Shown: positions 1 to 9,163, counted from the first letter of the stretch. The stretch: DNA of 64,000 nt from Gluconobacter wancherniae NBRC 103581 (GCF_007988885.1 NZ_BJUZ01000001.1:1-64000), one strand, 5' to 3'. Numbers and translations: made by a program. The notes: generated by a model from the sequence alone, not told the origin.

Positions 1-375
1 TGCGGCAGCTTTACGAGTAAAATCCATGCCCGATGTGACAATCAGGGGGCGTCCTTTCGGCTTTGTCCTTACCGGAGGAAAGGTCTCGGACTACAGAGCC
101 AAAGATGCCCTGACGATGGTGCTTGTTCAGAACCTTAAAACCATGCTTGCCGACCGGGACTATGACTGTAACAGTGTTCGCTAGATTGTGTGATGCAAGC
201 GAGCCTGTCGATTATTCCCTCACGTAAAGGCCGTAGCACTTCATGAAACACTGACTGGAGCGTTACGATGCGCCGCATCGCAACCCGCTACGATAAAACC
301 GCTTTGTCATTCATAAGCTTCCTCAACCTCACCGTCGCAAGGTTCTGGATTAGATCTTTTGTCAACATATCCTGG
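1..375 (+). pseudogene. IS5-family transposase remnant (3' part)
   Basis: Conceptual translation gives IS5-type transposase pieces in shifting frames: a CGSFTSKIHARCD segment from base 1, then from base 47 in another frame GRPFGFVLTGGKVSDY, ending at a stop at 182-184, and near 270-375 the conserved C-terminal RRIATRYDKT segment. The frame changes and internal stops show a dead copy. It is cut by the window start, so its 5' end is not seen. It marks the left border of the secretion locus. Confidence 0.75.
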
Positions 376-623
376 CTTCAGAAGTCCGTGCAAAAAAAGC
401 GCTCGTTGGTTAGATATTCTGTTCGTTGATCAGGCCGATTAGTCCGAATTCGGATCATTGAAATCATAGAGGAATATCAAAAATCAGAGGGTCTCTTGAA
501 GCTTTTCTTAACGCAGGAGCGACATCCGTGTCTGTGAGAATTAAGGTCCACGCGTAATAATCTAATCATCTATCTCGCATGCTTTACCTCACAAGAAAGG
601 TATTATCATGTGGATTTTGTACA
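376..623. other. Intergenic, no gene seen
   Basis: About 250 bases between the transposase remnant and the promoter region of the first secretion-locus gene. No plausible reading frame with a ribosome binding site was found. Confidence 0.5.
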
Positions 624-639
624 GACAGGTTAACGTCAG
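624..639 (+). promoter_or_regulatory. tts-box-like direct repeat upstream of the NolX-like gene
   Basis: GACAG at 624-628 and GTCAG at 635-639 form a direct repeat with an 11-bp period, 57 bases before the ATG at 696. The same arrangement precedes four other genes of the secretion locus. OmpR/PhoB-family regulators bind direct repeats of about this period, and an OmpR-type gene lies at 16342-17061. Confidence 0.55.
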
Positions 640-695
640 GATGCGCCTTTACTGTGTGAAGAGAATGATTTTCTCTGTCTTGATGGAGTGCAAAC

Positions 696-1937
696 ATGGC
701 GATTGGAACCATTGCGTTGGGAAGCACGGACACTGCTACTCAGCTTTCTGGTAGTGCGTTGGAGCAGGCTGGCACCGAAAGTACCAAGACGGGAAAAAAG
801 GCTAATAAGAACGCAGCGTATAACGAAAATCTCGAACAGGGGATGAATACGCTCCAGCAGAGCGATCCGGCTTTGTTTTCAAAGATCATGACCGCTGGGG
901 AATCTGGAAACGGTAACAGCCTCGTTGAGGATGAACTCCAAGCTTACAAGAATGGCGATCTGACTAAGAGTCAGGCGATTGCAGCGATTTCCGGTGCTCA
1001 GTCACTTGCAAACAACAATGGCGGCGGACGGATCAACAAGAAGGAGCGGGTCGAGGCGAAAGAGGTTCTGGGGGGAAGCTATATCAAGGGCGGCCAGACT
1101 CGTGCCGGTCATGCTATTCTCAAATTCCTCGAAGATACGTCCCCGATTGCCCAGATCGTGAAGGGTATTAAATCCACGACTTCCGACGGACCGGGCAAGG
1201 AAACGGTTCTTCAGGCAGGAAGTGGTGCTTTGTTGAGTGCAACACAGCAGGCCATGTCTGATCTCGAACAGACAGATCCTTCTCTAGCCCAGCAGTTTTC
1301 GACCGATGCCAGCAAGAAGAATGGCAACGCCATGGCGCAGGATTTGGAAGTTGCCGGCGAGGAAGTGGCTGACTCTGGCGGTGCATTCTCCGATGCGGAT
1401 GCTGCGGCACTTGGAAGCCAGATCGGGCAGATGGGGGCAGGTAAGGTTTCCAAGAAGGACGCAGCGGCTTTCGAGGCTGAGTTCGGTGAAGGCACGATTG
1501 ATCGCGGCAGCACGAAGGCTGCAAAAGGATGGGACAAGTTTGAGACGGGAGTTGGTAACTTCTTGTCTTCTATGGTCTCTCCGCTGACAGACGGTGTTGG
1601 AATGATCGATCAGTTTGCCAAGGGCAACAAAAGTCAGGGTCTGAAAGATCTTGGTGGAATGTTTGAAGGTGTCGCCAGTGATGCCGCGATGCTCTTTGTC
1701 CCCGAGATCGCGCCGGAAGTTGATGGGGCGGAAGCTGCTGCCCGTACGGCCGAAGGTGTTACGGAAGGTGCGGAGAAGGGGGCTTCCTCGACTGGGGACA
1801 TTCTCAAGAGTGCTGCCGGAAAAGCAGGCAACGGGCTTTTGACTGCCCTGGATACAGCGGATTATGGATATAATCTTTACAGCATGGGGCAGGGTGACCC
1901 GATTGTGCAACAGCACGAAAATGCAGGCGAAGCCTGA
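696..1937 (+). CDS. Probable T3SS-secreted protein, HrpF/NolX translocator-like
   Basis: 413 residues, no cysteine, rich in Ala, Gly, Ser and Lys. Residues about 53-126 and 190-264 are an imperfect internal duplication: each starts with L(Q/E)Q(S/T)DP(A/S)L and ends with (R/K)(I/V)(N/S)KK followed by an acidic helix. A more hydrophobic stretch lies near 317-340. The HrpF/NolX family of translocators is known for two N-terminal repeats and C-terminal hydrophobic segments, and nolX sits beside nolW (rhcC1) in rhizobia, so a translocator role is inferred from architecture and place, not from a clear sequence match. The ATG at 696 follows a TGGAG ribosome site. A tts-box-like repeat lies 57 bases upstream and a hairpin terminator follows. 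It could instead be an effector. Confidence 0.55.
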   Translation: MAIGTIALGSTDTATQLSGSALEQAGTESTKTGKKANKNAAYNENLEQGMNTLQQSDPALFSKIMTAGESGNGNSLVEDELQAYKNGDLTKSQAIAAISGAQSLANNNGGGRINKKERVEAKEVLGGSYIKGGQTRAGHAILKFLEDTSPIAQIVKGIKSTTSDGPGKETVLQAGSGALLSATQQAMSDLEQTDPSLAQQFSTDASKKNGNAMAQDLEVAGEEVADSGGAFSDADAAALGSQIGQMGAGKVSKKDAAAFEAEFGEGTIDRGSTKAAKGWDKFETGVGNFLSSMVSPLTDGVGMIDQFAKGNKSQGLKDLGGMFEGVASDAAMLFVPEIAPEVDGAEAAARTAEGVTEGAEKGASSTGDILKSAAGKAGNGLLTALDTADYGYNLYSMGQGDPIVQQHENAGEA

Positions 1938-1995
1938 GAAGGACTTTGTTGCGCCGCTTTGGTGGCGTTTCTGTTTGACGTTTTCTAAGTAGAAG

Positions 1996-2029
1996 CCATG
2001 AACCGGGACGCTATTATCCCGCTTCATGG
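1996..2029 (+). terminator. Hairpin terminator after the NolX-like gene
   Basis: Arms 1996-2008 and 2017-2029 (CCATGAAcCGGGA against TCCCGcTTCATGG, one C-C mismatch) are followed by TTCTTTTATC on the plus strand. It lies between two convergent genes. Confidence 0.7.
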
Positions 2030-2049
2030 TTCTTTTATCTGATGTCGGA

Positions 2050-2991
2050 TCAGGCGTCTCCGAAGTCAGCCGTGTAATGCTGGCTTGGATCCTGTGCCAT
2101 GGTCATCGGATTGGAGCCAGTCGCGTTGCGATCATCATCCGGATGGATATAGGCGTTGCCAGTGCCCAGCTTTGACTCCATATAGGCGCCGCCATCTTTC
2201 ATGCCCTGTGTTGAACCGTCATACCATCCGGTCACGGTCGCGCGGCCACCTGCATCTTTCGTGATGGCGTTGGAGGGGGCGTCGGCGGCAATGCTCTGGC
2301 TATCGCCTGCGGTTTTGCCGTTGCCGTCAGAAACCTTGATGGAAGCGTTACGCCCGTCGATGTAGCTGACATCGTCGTTGTTAACGCCCTTGGCATCAGC
2401 ATAGAATTCCAGACGGCTGGCGGTGGACTGGAAATTGCCGGACGAGTCTGCTTCGGCGTCATAGCCGCCCTGTCCATTCTCGTATTTCAGTGTGCCGGTC
2501 TGGCCGGGTTTGAGGTCGATCTCAGCTGTAGGTTGGGTCGTGGACCCGCCGTTGAGAAACTGGCCAATTTTCTCATCGTGATTGCTGGTATTGGTGATGG
2601 TGGTGGTATTGGGGCCGTCTCCCGCACTGACACTAGACGCGCCAGAGGTTGTCGCAGCAGGGCTGGATGTGTTGCTCGAGGCCGAAGTTGCGGGCGACGT
2701 AGATCCTGTGACGGGTGTTGCGGAGGCGGAAGATCCAGTAGCCGGGGATATGGCTGGGCTTGCTGTATCGGAGCCGGGGCTTGCTGAACCTTCCTGGTTT
2801 CCTTGCTTCAGCAGGGCCATGAGTTCCTGAAAGACTTCTGCAAGTTTGGCTTCTTCCTGCGTGTTCTGGGTACCGTCGCTCTGACCTGCGCCATTCGTGC
2901 TTCCAGTCCCGGAAGACAGACTTCCAGACTGCATTGCAGTTATTAGTTCTTGCATTAGGCTCTGTGTGTCGGGCGTAATTGAAGTGCTCAT
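2050..2991 (-). CDS. Harpin-like secreted protein with a C-terminal beta-rich domain
   Basis: 313 residues without cysteine. The N-terminal 65 residues hold amphipathic Leu/Met/Gln helices (SLMQELITAM and FQELMALLKQ), as in harpins. Residues about 68-135 are a Ser/Thr/Ala/Pro linker. Residues 138-313 look like a compact beta-rich domain with DVSYIDGRNASIKV at 207-220, which recalls the DxSxVDGxN motif of thaumatin-like folds, although the disulfide cysteines of that family are absent. No signal peptide is visible, in line with type III export. The start codon is 36 bases downstream of a triple 11-bp repeat. Function is unknown; a harpin carrying an extra domain is the best description. Confidence 0.6.
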   Translation of the reverse strand: MSTSITPDTQSLMQELITAMQSGSLSSGTGSTNGAGQSDGTQNTQEEAKLAEVFQELMALLKQGNQEGSASPGSDTASPAISPATGSSASATPVTGSTSPATSASSNTSSPAATTSGASSVSAGDGPNTTTITNTSNHDEKIGQFLNGGSTTQPTAEIDLKPGQTGTLKYENGQGGYDAEADSSGNFQSTASRLEFYADAKGVNNDDVSYIDGRNASIKVSDGNGKTAGDSQSIAADAPSNAITKDAGGRATVTGWYDGSTQGMKDGGAYMESKLGTGNAYIHPDDDRNATGSNPMTMAQDPSQHYTADFGDA

Positions 2992-3026
2992 GTCGTCCTC
3001 GCCGCGTTTTTCTGCGGAATCTGTTT

Positions 3027-3053
3027 ACGACGGGAAGCTGACGTCAGCCTGAT
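3027..3053 (-). promoter_or_regulatory. tts-box-like triple direct repeat
   Basis: Read on the minus strand, ATCAG (3053-3049), GTCAG (3042-3038) and GTCGT (3031-3027) follow one another at exactly 11-base steps, just upstream of the ATG at 2991. GTCAGCTT also resembles the core of the rhizobial tts box as recalled from the literature. Confidence 0.6.
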
Positions 3054-3069
3054 TTGCGTCCAGACAGCG

Positions 3070-4113
3070 TCACGACGGAAGATTCTGAAGAATACGCGCG
3101 ACGGGTTGGAAGAATTCAGGCGTGATCGTTGTGCCTGGTTTGAATTTATCCGCAAGATTTCGCGCAAGTTCATAATCCCAGACGACAGGAATACGGCCCT
3201 CCTGAGCGATCGTGCGATAGATCTCGGCCTGTTCTCCATGCGCTCGGCAGACAATGCGTGGAAGCGGAGTTTGTGGCGGTTTATAGCGCAGACCGATGAC
3301 AACCGCGTCTCCACAAATCATAACGCTTGCCTGCTTCGGGCCAAGTGGCGCCGTATTACGACGTGCCTGGCTCTGAAGACGGCGCTGTTGCCGTTTAATT
3401 AACGGATTGCCCTGGCTTTCCTTCTGTTCGTTTTTGGCCTCGGTGGGCGTCATCCGCATTTCCTTGAGAAACATCTGCCGCTGGATCAGCAGGTCGATCA
3501 CACCGGCAACCATGTAGAAAACACAGGCTGCACCTAGGATCGGCATAAGGAGCATGAAGAGAATGCGGGGCAGTGCAGTAATACCAGCTTCAGGCACACG
3601 GACGAGGCCGCCAATCGCGCTATGAATAATGAGTGCCAGTGCTCCGCCGAAAAACAGGACCTTCACCAGTGACATACCCAGATCCACGAAAGTCCGGGGT
3701 TTGAAAAGGTTTGCAAACCCCGAAACCGGATTGATCTTCTCGAATTTCGGCATCAGGGGATCGAGTGCGAAAACAAACCCGCCATTGGTCAGAAGCCTGA
3801 CGATAATGCCCGTGAAAACGGCCAGAGCGAGAGGGGTTAAGGCGTCTTCGATGCAAATGGTTCTAAGGGTTTGATCCACGCTTGCGATCCCAGATCTGAA
3901 ATCCATCGTCAGAGCGTTTCCGACCGCATCCATCATCGTTTGCAGATGAACGGCAATTGCGTTTCGCCGCAGGAGAAGCCAGCCGATCAGCATGATAGTC
4001 ACTCCCCCCGACTGAAGATCCGGAGCCTTGGCGATATGGCCTTTGCGACGTTCATCAGCGAGCTTTTTGGCAGACGCCGGGAGGGATTTTTCCTCGCTAC
4101 TGCTTCCGCTCAT
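3070..4113 (-). CDS. sctU: T3SS export gate protein SctU (YscU/HrcU/RhcU), NPTH motif missing
   Basis: 347 residues, close to the family norm. It has a cytoplasmic N-terminus, four membrane segments between about 33 and 215, then a cytoplasmic switch domain. In SctU/FlhB proteins this domain cuts itself at a conserved NPTH loop, which changes substrate choice from needle to later substrates. Here the loop between strands SVMI and VVIGLRYKP reads CGDA (residues 267-270, bases 3304-3315), so both the Asn and the Pro are absent. The following TPLPRIVC and IPVVWDYELAR segments are normal. The gene is last of the sctI-to-sctU operon and overlaps sctT by 4 bases (ATGA). The open frame and normal flanks argue for a functional but non-cleaving protein. 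Confidence 0.93.
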   Translation of the reverse strand: MSGSSSEEKSLPASAKKLADERRKGHIAKAPDLQSGGVTIMLIGWLLLRRNAIAVHLQTMMDAVGNALTMDFRSGIASVDQTLRTICIEDALTPLALAVFTGIIVRLLTNGGFVFALDPLMPKFEKINPVSGFANLFKPRTFVDLGMSLVKVLFFGGALALIIHSAIGGLVRVPEAGITALPRILFMLLMPILGAACVFYMVAGVIDLLIQRQMFLKEMRMTPTEAKNEQKESQGNPLIKRQQRRLQSQARRNTAPLGPKQASVMICGDAVVIGLRYKPPQTPLPRIVCRAHGEQAEIYRTIAQEGRIPVVWDYELARNLADKFKPGTTITPEFFQPVARILQNLPS

Positions 4114-4916
4114 GGCTTCAGCAACTGGTGCATGATGCCAAGGACATTTCGCGAGGCGACAAGATCATGCTTCATGTACGACACGAGCCAGGCGCAGTAG
4201 CCGAACATCATCAGGACGAAGACCAGATTGCGCAGGTTCGGGGCGAGATCATAGAGGTGCAGTTTCGGGATGGCGCGCATCAGCAGAATGACACTTGCCT
4301 CACACAGCAGCATCGCCAGCATGACGGGAGCGCCGATTGAAAGGCTTACGGTTTCCAGCCGGTCAAGCAGGCCCAGCAGAACCATACCGAACCCCGGCTG
4401 CGGTGCCAGCGTCAGAGCGAGCGGAGGCCAGAGCGTTTCTGACGACAGCAGCGTATCGGCCAGAAGATTGAGCCCCCCGGACAGGACAAACAGCGTCGTG
4501 ACGGCAAGGGCAAAAAAACCGGCGCTTGTGGATTCCTGATTTCCGCTCCCCGGATCTTCGGCTTGACCCTGCGTTGCGCTACGCTGGGTGTCGAGCAGTT
4601 CGCCCGCGCATTGCACGCCCCAGATTGGCAGACCGATGAGCAAACCAATGATGACGCCGATCACCATTTCCTTGGCCCCAATCATACCGAGCGCTATCAG
4701 GGTGCGTGGTTCGATGAGCAGTCCGGCATGGATCATGGGAGTTGCGGGAATAGCGAGCGCGAAGGCAATAGCCCCCGTGACAGGGCCGCCAAGCTGCATG
4801 CGTGTAAAGACCGGCAGTACGATGGCCGCCCCTGCCGGGCGGCTCATCGCCAGCGCGATGGAACTCAGCCAGGGCATCATCTGTTGCAGGACAACAAGGG
4901 CGTCAGTGGTAGGCAC
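4110..4916 (-). CDS. sctT: T3SS export apparatus protein SctT
   Basis: 268 residues, strongly hydrophobic, with six or more membrane spans, matching the FliR/SpaR/HrcT family. The family protein forms part of the export gate core in the inner membrane with SctR and SctS. Recognisable segments include GAIAFALAIPATPMI near residue 50, the GLPIWGVQCAGELLDTQRS loop near 105 and a C-terminal KLHLYDLAPNLRN stretch. It lies between sctS (3-base gap) and sctU (4-base overlap), the order fixed in nearly all T3SS loci. Confidence 0.95.
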   Translation of the reverse strand: MPTTDALVVLQQMMPWLSSIALAMSRPAGAAIVLPVFTRMQLGGPVTGAIAFALAIPATPMIHAGLLIEPRTLIALGMIGAKEMVIGVIIGLLIGLPIWGVQCAGELLDTQRSATQGQAEDPGSGNQESTSAGFFALAVTTLFVLSGGLNLLADTLLSSETLWPPLALTLAPQPGFGMVLLGLLDRLETVSLSIGAPVMLAMLLCEASVILLMRAIPKLHLYDLAPNLRNLVFVLMMFGYCAWLVSYMKHDLVASRNVLGIMHQLLKP

Positions 4917-4919
4917 GGC

Positions 4920-5192
4920 TCAGAAGCGCGTCATGGCCGGGAAATCGGTCAGGACGTGTTCTGTAAAGGCCAGCAGTGGCGGAAAGAGTGTCGAGGCCAT
5001 GAGCAGCAGCGTCGCGCAGACGGCGACGACCTTGAAGGTCAGTGGCATCGTCTGGTCCTGAAGCTGCGTTACGGCCTGTAGAAGCCCGATCATAAGTCCG
5101 ACCACCAGCGCAATTGCCAGCGGTGGCCCCGCGATCGAAGCGAACAGGAAAAGCGCGGCAGAGAGTTCCTGCGTAAGGGCCGCATCATCCAC
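4920..5192 (-). CDS. sctS: T3SS export apparatus protein SctS
   Basis: 90 residues with two membrane hairpin segments (about 14-40 and 50-78), the size and layout of FliQ/HrcS proteins. The loop GLLQAVTQLQDQTMPLTFK is the family's best conserved stretch. The protein joins SctR and SctT in the helical export gate core. It starts 38 bases after the sctR stop and ends just before sctT. Confidence 0.95.
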   Translation of the reverse strand: MDDAALTQELSAALFLFASIAGPPLAIALVVGLMIGLLQAVTQLQDQTMPLTFKVVAVCATLLLMASTLFPPLLAFTEHVLTDFPAMTRF

Positions 5193-5230
5193 AGATGGTT
5201 TTTTCCCGCAGATGTGCGCGCCAGGCTGGT

Positions 5231-5881
5231 TTATGCATAGCTCATCACCAGCCCGTGCAGCAGGCGTGTCCAGCCGCTGGCCAGAACGAACAGCAGCAGC
5301 TTGAGTGGAACCGAAATTGTGTTGGGCTGCACTTGAGAGAGGCCCATCGCGATCAGGATCGTGGTGACGACAAGGTCAATGGTGATAAATGGCAGATAGA
5401 TCAGGAAGCCGATTTCAAACGCGCGTTTGAGCTCTCCCGTCAGAAAGGAGGGGAGGAGGATCGGGAGGGATTCCGGCGTCAGGCTGTCGCGCATATCCTC
5501 GGGCCACAGGCGCTGGGTGGCGTTCATGAAGAAATTGCGCTCGGGAGCCTGTGTAAAGCGGAGCAGATGTTGGGCGACTGGGGCCTGCACGCGTTCATAG
5601 GCATCCACATAATCCGTCAGCGTCTCGTATTTCTGGTCGCTTTCGATGGCCGCCTTGTAAATGTCGTGGCCGAGAGGCGCGGAAATGAAGAGCGTGAGGA
5701 TCAGCGAGATTGCATAGAGTACGATATTCGGCGGAGACTGCTGGATGCCGAGGGCGGTGCGCAGCAGGAACAGGACGACCGAGATTTTCACGAACGACGT
5801 GGTGGTGATGACCGCCAGGATCAGGACGCCGAACCCAAGGGTCAGGACAAGGGCCGTGACGAGATTGCTCGAGCCGATCAT
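5231..5881 (-). CDS. sctR: T3SS export apparatus protein SctR
   Basis: 216 residues, typical of FliP/HrcR. Visible are the TSFVKISVVLFLLRTALGIQQ-type first helices, the LPSFLTGELKRAFEIGF signature around 145-165 and a closing hydrophobic helix. It forms the pentameric heart of the export gate. The start codon overlaps the stop of sctQ by 4 bases (ATGA), which suggests coupled translation. Confidence 0.96.
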   Translation of the reverse strand: MIGSSNLVTALVLTLGFGVLILAVITTTSFVKISVVLFLLRTALGIQQSPPNIVLYAISLILTLFISAPLGHDIYKAAIESDQKYETLTDYVDAYERVQAPVAQHLLRFTQAPERNFFMNATQRLWPEDMRDSLTPESLPILLPSFLTGELKRAFEIGFLIYLPFITIDLVVTTILIAMGLSQVQPNTISVPLKLLLFVLASGWTRLLHGLVMSYA

Positions 5882-6936
5882 GCGGTGATGATCCGCGTTA
5901 CCCGGATGGCGGCGGAGGGCCCAAGATCTACGAGTTCACCTTCGCCAATGCGGCGACCATTGGCCATGATCGACACGGAACGCTCGGTTAGCGCGCCGAT
6001 ATCAATCACATGTCCTTCTCCGATCGTCCTCAGTTCGGCCAGCGAGACCGACATCCGCGCCAATTCAAAAGTCAGGGGGATCTGAAGGTGCTCGATGGCG
6101 GACGCTTCGGCCTCGACTGTCGTGGCCGGGTGCGGGCTGGTCGCGGCGGAGGAGGGGGGTGTTTCAGTCATGCTGTTCCAATCTGCTGGCCAAATCCGGG
6201 CGAGAGGCACAAACCCGCCTTCAAAGACAATTCTGCTGCCATCATGCCGGGCCGCTGCGCCCAGCACCTCGCCCGCAACGATGACATGTCGGACCTGTGC
6301 CGCCGCCCCGAGGACCAGTCCGAAACCGGGGGCGAGCGCCATAAGTTCTGAGGGCGAGACCAGAACGCTGCCAACTCTCAGCGATAGCATCACCGGCGGA
6401 TCGGGAAAGTGGCGCATAAGTGGCGGGACCAGACGGTGAAGCACAGGCATCAATGCCGGAGGGAGGCGCACGAGGCCGCAGAAACTGTCCGAATTTCCAA
6501 AACGGGCCTCAAACCCGATCTCACCAAGCGCGGGCATGTGGGGCATGGTCTGCTGTGCAGGTTCGACCCGCGTAAACCGGATTGGCGCGCCTGTCGTAGC
6601 TTCCAGTGCGGTCAGACCCTGATCCAGCAACATTTCAAGCAGCAGCAGGGCTGCCGGCGCTTCCATCGGGGCACGAGGCTTCGGCTCCGCCAGCGAAACC
6701 AGCCTCTGAAGGATATCGTGAGGGAGAAGGCATTGCCCCTCCCTGTCACCGATCCGAAAACAGATCGCACTCCATTGCGCGGATGGGAGGATCGGCGGCG
6801 TAAAGCGTACTGAAAGTCGCTCTTCGCCTACGGACAACGCAAAGTCGTGCCGTCCGAGCAGACCTGCCGCTAAAGCGTCATAGCCCAGAGGCCTCGGCGT
6901 GAGGCGATGTATCGCGCGCGGCAGAGACAGTGTCAT
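5878..6936 (-). CDS. sctQ: T3SS cytoplasmic ring (sorting platform) protein SctQ
   Basis: 352 residues. The C-terminal 75 residues (from IPLTFELARMSVSLAELRTI) are a SpoA/FliN domain, with the usual pattern of a hydrophobic strand, a GEGHVIDIG turn and an IGEGELVDLG repeat. The N-terminal 270 residues are variable, as in HrcQ/YscQ. The family protein builds the pods of the sorting platform under the export gate and binds SctL and SctK. It overlaps sctO by 4 bases upstream and sctR by 4 bases downstream. Confidence 0.9.
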   Translation of the reverse strand: MTLSLPRAIHRLTPRPLGYDALAAGLLGRHDFALSVGEERLSVRFTPPILPSAQWSAICFRIGDREGQCLLPHDILQRLVSLAEPKPRAPMEAPAALLLLEMLLDQGLTALEATTGAPIRFTRVEPAQQTMPHMPALGEIGFEARFGNSDSFCGLVRLPPALMPVLHRLVPPLMRHFPDPPVMLSLRVGSVLVSPSELMALAPGFGLVLGAAAQVRHVIVAGEVLGAAARHDGSRIVFEGGFVPLARIWPADWNSMTETPPSSAATSPHPATTVEAEASAIEHLQIPLTFELARMSVSLAELRTIGEGHVIDIGALTERSVSIMANGRRIGEGELVDLGPSAAIRVTRIITA

Positions 6937-7478
6937 GGAAGACTGAACCGCGATGTCGTGCTGCGTTGACGTGTGAGCCGCCCGCTGCTCTGACGCATCA
7001 TGGCAAGTTCCGCGATGTCCTGTTCCTCGCGCTGTTCCTGTGCTGTGCGGTGTTCGGTCAGAACGCGCTCCAACAGGTCGCGCGCCTGTTTTTCGCGCTG
7101 TTCGTATTGCATCAGGAGGCGACGTGTTACAGCGGCGAGCTGCCGGGATTTTTCGACGTCCCGTTCGGCTTGGGTGATACCGTCTTCTAGGCGTTTTTCG
7201 TGACGGGCGAGTTCTTCGATATGCTCATGATCCCGCCGCATGAGCACGGCGCTGACCGGTGCATTCTGTGCGCGTGCGGCAATCTTCGTCTGAACCTGAA
7301 GCTGGTGTGTTTGATGGTCGGACAGGATTTGGCTGGCGTGGTTGAGGAGCGCTAGGCGCTGATCGACCTGCAATGTTGCCGCCGACAGAAGCTGACGCGC
7401 CTCTGCCGCACGGCGCTGGCGCAGCGTCATAAGCTGTTCCGCTGCCTGTGGGCTCAGGCGCAAAGACGGTTGAGCCAT
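6933..7478 (-). CDS. sctO: T3SS stalk protein SctO (YscO/HrpO/FliJ type)
   Basis: 181 residues, almost entirely charged helix rich in Gln, Arg and Glu, with a predicted long antiparallel coiled coil (about 10-160). Sequence similarity in this family is weak, so the call rests on length, coiled-coil character and its fixed place between sctN and sctQ (the y4yJ position in rhizobia). SctO proteins form the central stalk linking the ATPase to SctV. Its start lies inside the last 25 bases of sctN. Confidence 0.8.
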   Translation of the reverse strand: MAQPSLRLSPQAAEQLMTLRQRRAAEARQLLSAATLQVDQRLALLNHASQILSDHQTHQLQVQTKIAARAQNAPVSAVLMRRDHEHIEELARHEKRLEDGITQAERDVEKSRQLAAVTRRLLMQYEQREKQARDLLERVLTEHRTAQEQREEQDIAELAMMRQSSGRLTRQRSTTSRFSLP

Positions 7479-9163
7479 TCCAGTATCTCCGCAAAGGATG
7501 TCCGTTCGTCGTTGCCCTGACGCAGGAAACCCCGCAGCGTGCCGATTTTGGCAATCGCCTCGTCCGCAAGTGCGTCACCGCCCGGCTTGTATTCGCCGAC
7601 CTGCAACAGAAATGCGATCTCCTGATATTTCGCCCACAGGCTCCGGATTTTCGTGGCCGCCGCCTGATGACGGGGATCGGTCACGAGAGACATCACGCGC
7701 GACCGGCTGGTCAGGACGTCAATCGCCGGATAATGCCCTGCCGCCGCCAGCGCGCGCGACAGAATGACATGGCCGTCCAGAATGCCGCGTGTTTCTTCGG
7801 CAATCGGATCATCCATCCCGTCTTCGACCAGCACGGTATAAAACGCCGTGATCGATCCCCTTACGCCCATGCCCGCGCGCTCCATGAGTTGGGGCAAGGC
7901 CGCGAAAACCGATGGGGGGAAACCGCGCCGCGTGGGCGGTTCCCCAGCAGCTAGCCCGATCTCGCGCAGGGCCCGGGCATAACGCGTGACATTGTCCACG
8001 AACAGCAGGACCTTCAGCCCCTGGTCGCGGAAATATTCTGCAACTGTCGTGGCGGCCTGCGCGCAGACGACGCGCTCGGCGGCGGGCCGGTCGGAGGTGG
8101 CGACGATCAGGACAGCATTTTTTAGCCCGTTCGCTCCCAGATTATGCTCGACGAATTCGCGCACTTCGCGGCCACGTTCGCCCACAAGTGCCACGACCGC
8201 GACATCGGCGGAACTACCTTTGACGATGGCGGACATCAGCGTGGATTTTCCCGCTCCGGCCTCGCCATACACCCCGAGCCGCTGGCCCTCGCCACAGGTC
8301 AGCAACCCGTCCAGAGCGCGAAGACCGACAGGCAGCGGCCGGGCGATCGGCTGACGTTCCATCGCGGGGGGCGGTGCGGCCTGGACGAAGCGTGATGGCC
8401 CTGCCTCCAACGGCCCCAGACCATCAATGGGCGTGCCGAGCGCATCGAGAACACGGCCCAGAAGCCGCTCGCCGACCGGAAAGTTACGTCGTCCCCCAGT
8501 CGTGACGACTTCCGTATCGACCGAAACACCTTCGAGACTGCCCATCGGCGTCATGAGCACTTCGTTTCCGTCCAGCCCCACCACTTCTGCATCCAAAGAC
8601 CAGTCGCGATCGTGGTTCTGCAGCCGGCACAGATCGCCCACGGCCACATTCGGCAGAATGGCGCGGATGATGGTTCCAGTAGCGCTGACGACGCGCCCCT
8701 GCATCGGATGTGTGTCGATTCCCGCCGCCCGTGAGCGCAACATGGGCAGGAGGGTCTTCATGCGCGCGATGACATGATCGGCAGTCTGTGACGGATCACG
8801 GCTCACCTGCGCCTGCTTGGCCTGCAGTTTACCCGCCTCAGTCTCATCGGGCAGACGGGGGGCGTCCGTCAGGTCTGCGTTTTCCGAAGCCGGATACTGT
8901 CCGATAAGAGACGCACCGGACTGGCCGGCCTGGGCATCGGGTGTTTCAGGATCGGAAGGTGAAACAGTCTGTTCCATTTCTTCCGGGGCCACTTCCTGTG
9001 CCTGCCGTTTCTCGTCCGTCCGTTGCAATGCGTGGAGCCGAACGAAATCCGCCTCCAGCGCACTGGCGAGAGACACAGTCGGACGCGCGGTATCTATGAT
9101 GCCATCCGCAGAAGCGGTGTTGTCCGGAGCATGAGAGAGTGGCGTGAGCGGGATGTCAGTCAT
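7454..9163 (-). CDS. sctN: T3SS ATPase SctN
   Basis: 569 residues. The ATPase core has Walker [10 protein letters not shown] at 300-308, Walker B LLFVD, the LVGERGREV loop and the [20 protein letters not shown] stretch typical of FliI/YscN/HrcN. The family protein is a hexameric ATPase that unfolds substrates and strips off chaperones at the base of the injectisome. The protein is longer than the usual 430-460 residues because of an extra N-terminal stretch of about 125 residues, acidic and Ala/Gln/Pro rich, with no recognised domain. A later start near M135 would give a conventional length, but the upstream ATG fits the tight packing with sctL (8-base overlap). Confidence 0.95.
   Translation of the reverse strand: MTDIPLTPLSHAPDNTASADGIIDTARPTVSLASALEADFVRLHALQRTDEKRQAQEVAPEEMEQTVSPSDPETPDAQAGQSGASLIGQYPASENADLTDAPRLPDETEAGKLQAKQAQVSRDPSQTADHVIARMKTLLPMLRSRAAGIDTHPMQGRVVSATGTIIRAILPNVAVGDLCRLQNHDRDWSLDAEVVGLDGNEVLMTPMGSLEGVSVDTEVVTTGGRRNFPVGERLLGRVLDALGTPIDGLGPLEAGPSRFVQAAPPPAMERQPIARPLPVGLRALDGLLTCGEGQRLGVYGEAGAGKSTLMSAIVKGSSADVAVVALVGERGREVREFVEHNLGANGLKNAVLIVATSDRPAAERVVCAQAATTVAEYFRDQGLKVLLFVDNVTRYARALREIGLAAGEPPTRRGFPPSVFAALPQLMERAGMGVRGSITAFYTVLVEDGMDDPIAEETRGILDGHVILSRALAAAGHYPAIDVLTSRSRVMSLVTDPRHQAAATKIRSLWAKYQEIAFLLQVGEYKPGGDALADEAIAKIGTLRGFLRQGNDERTSFAEILEWLNRLCA

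Noticed and set aside
1284-2027. Minus-strand open frame opposite the NolX-like gene
   Set aside because: Composition is unlike a real protein (Cys/Arg/His rich), it runs through the terminator hairpin, and the plus-strand gene has an internal duplication that shows true coding.
2582-2830. Plus-strand open frames opposite the Ser/Thr/Pro linker of the harpin-like gene
   Set aside because: They are low-complexity mirror images of the repetitive linker codons with no start site.
5195-6085. Long plus-strand open frame of 296 codons across sctR and sctQ
   Set aside because: It is antisense to two well-recognised export genes, and its translation is full of Arg, Gln and Asp without any domain pattern; it is a shadow of high-GC codon use.
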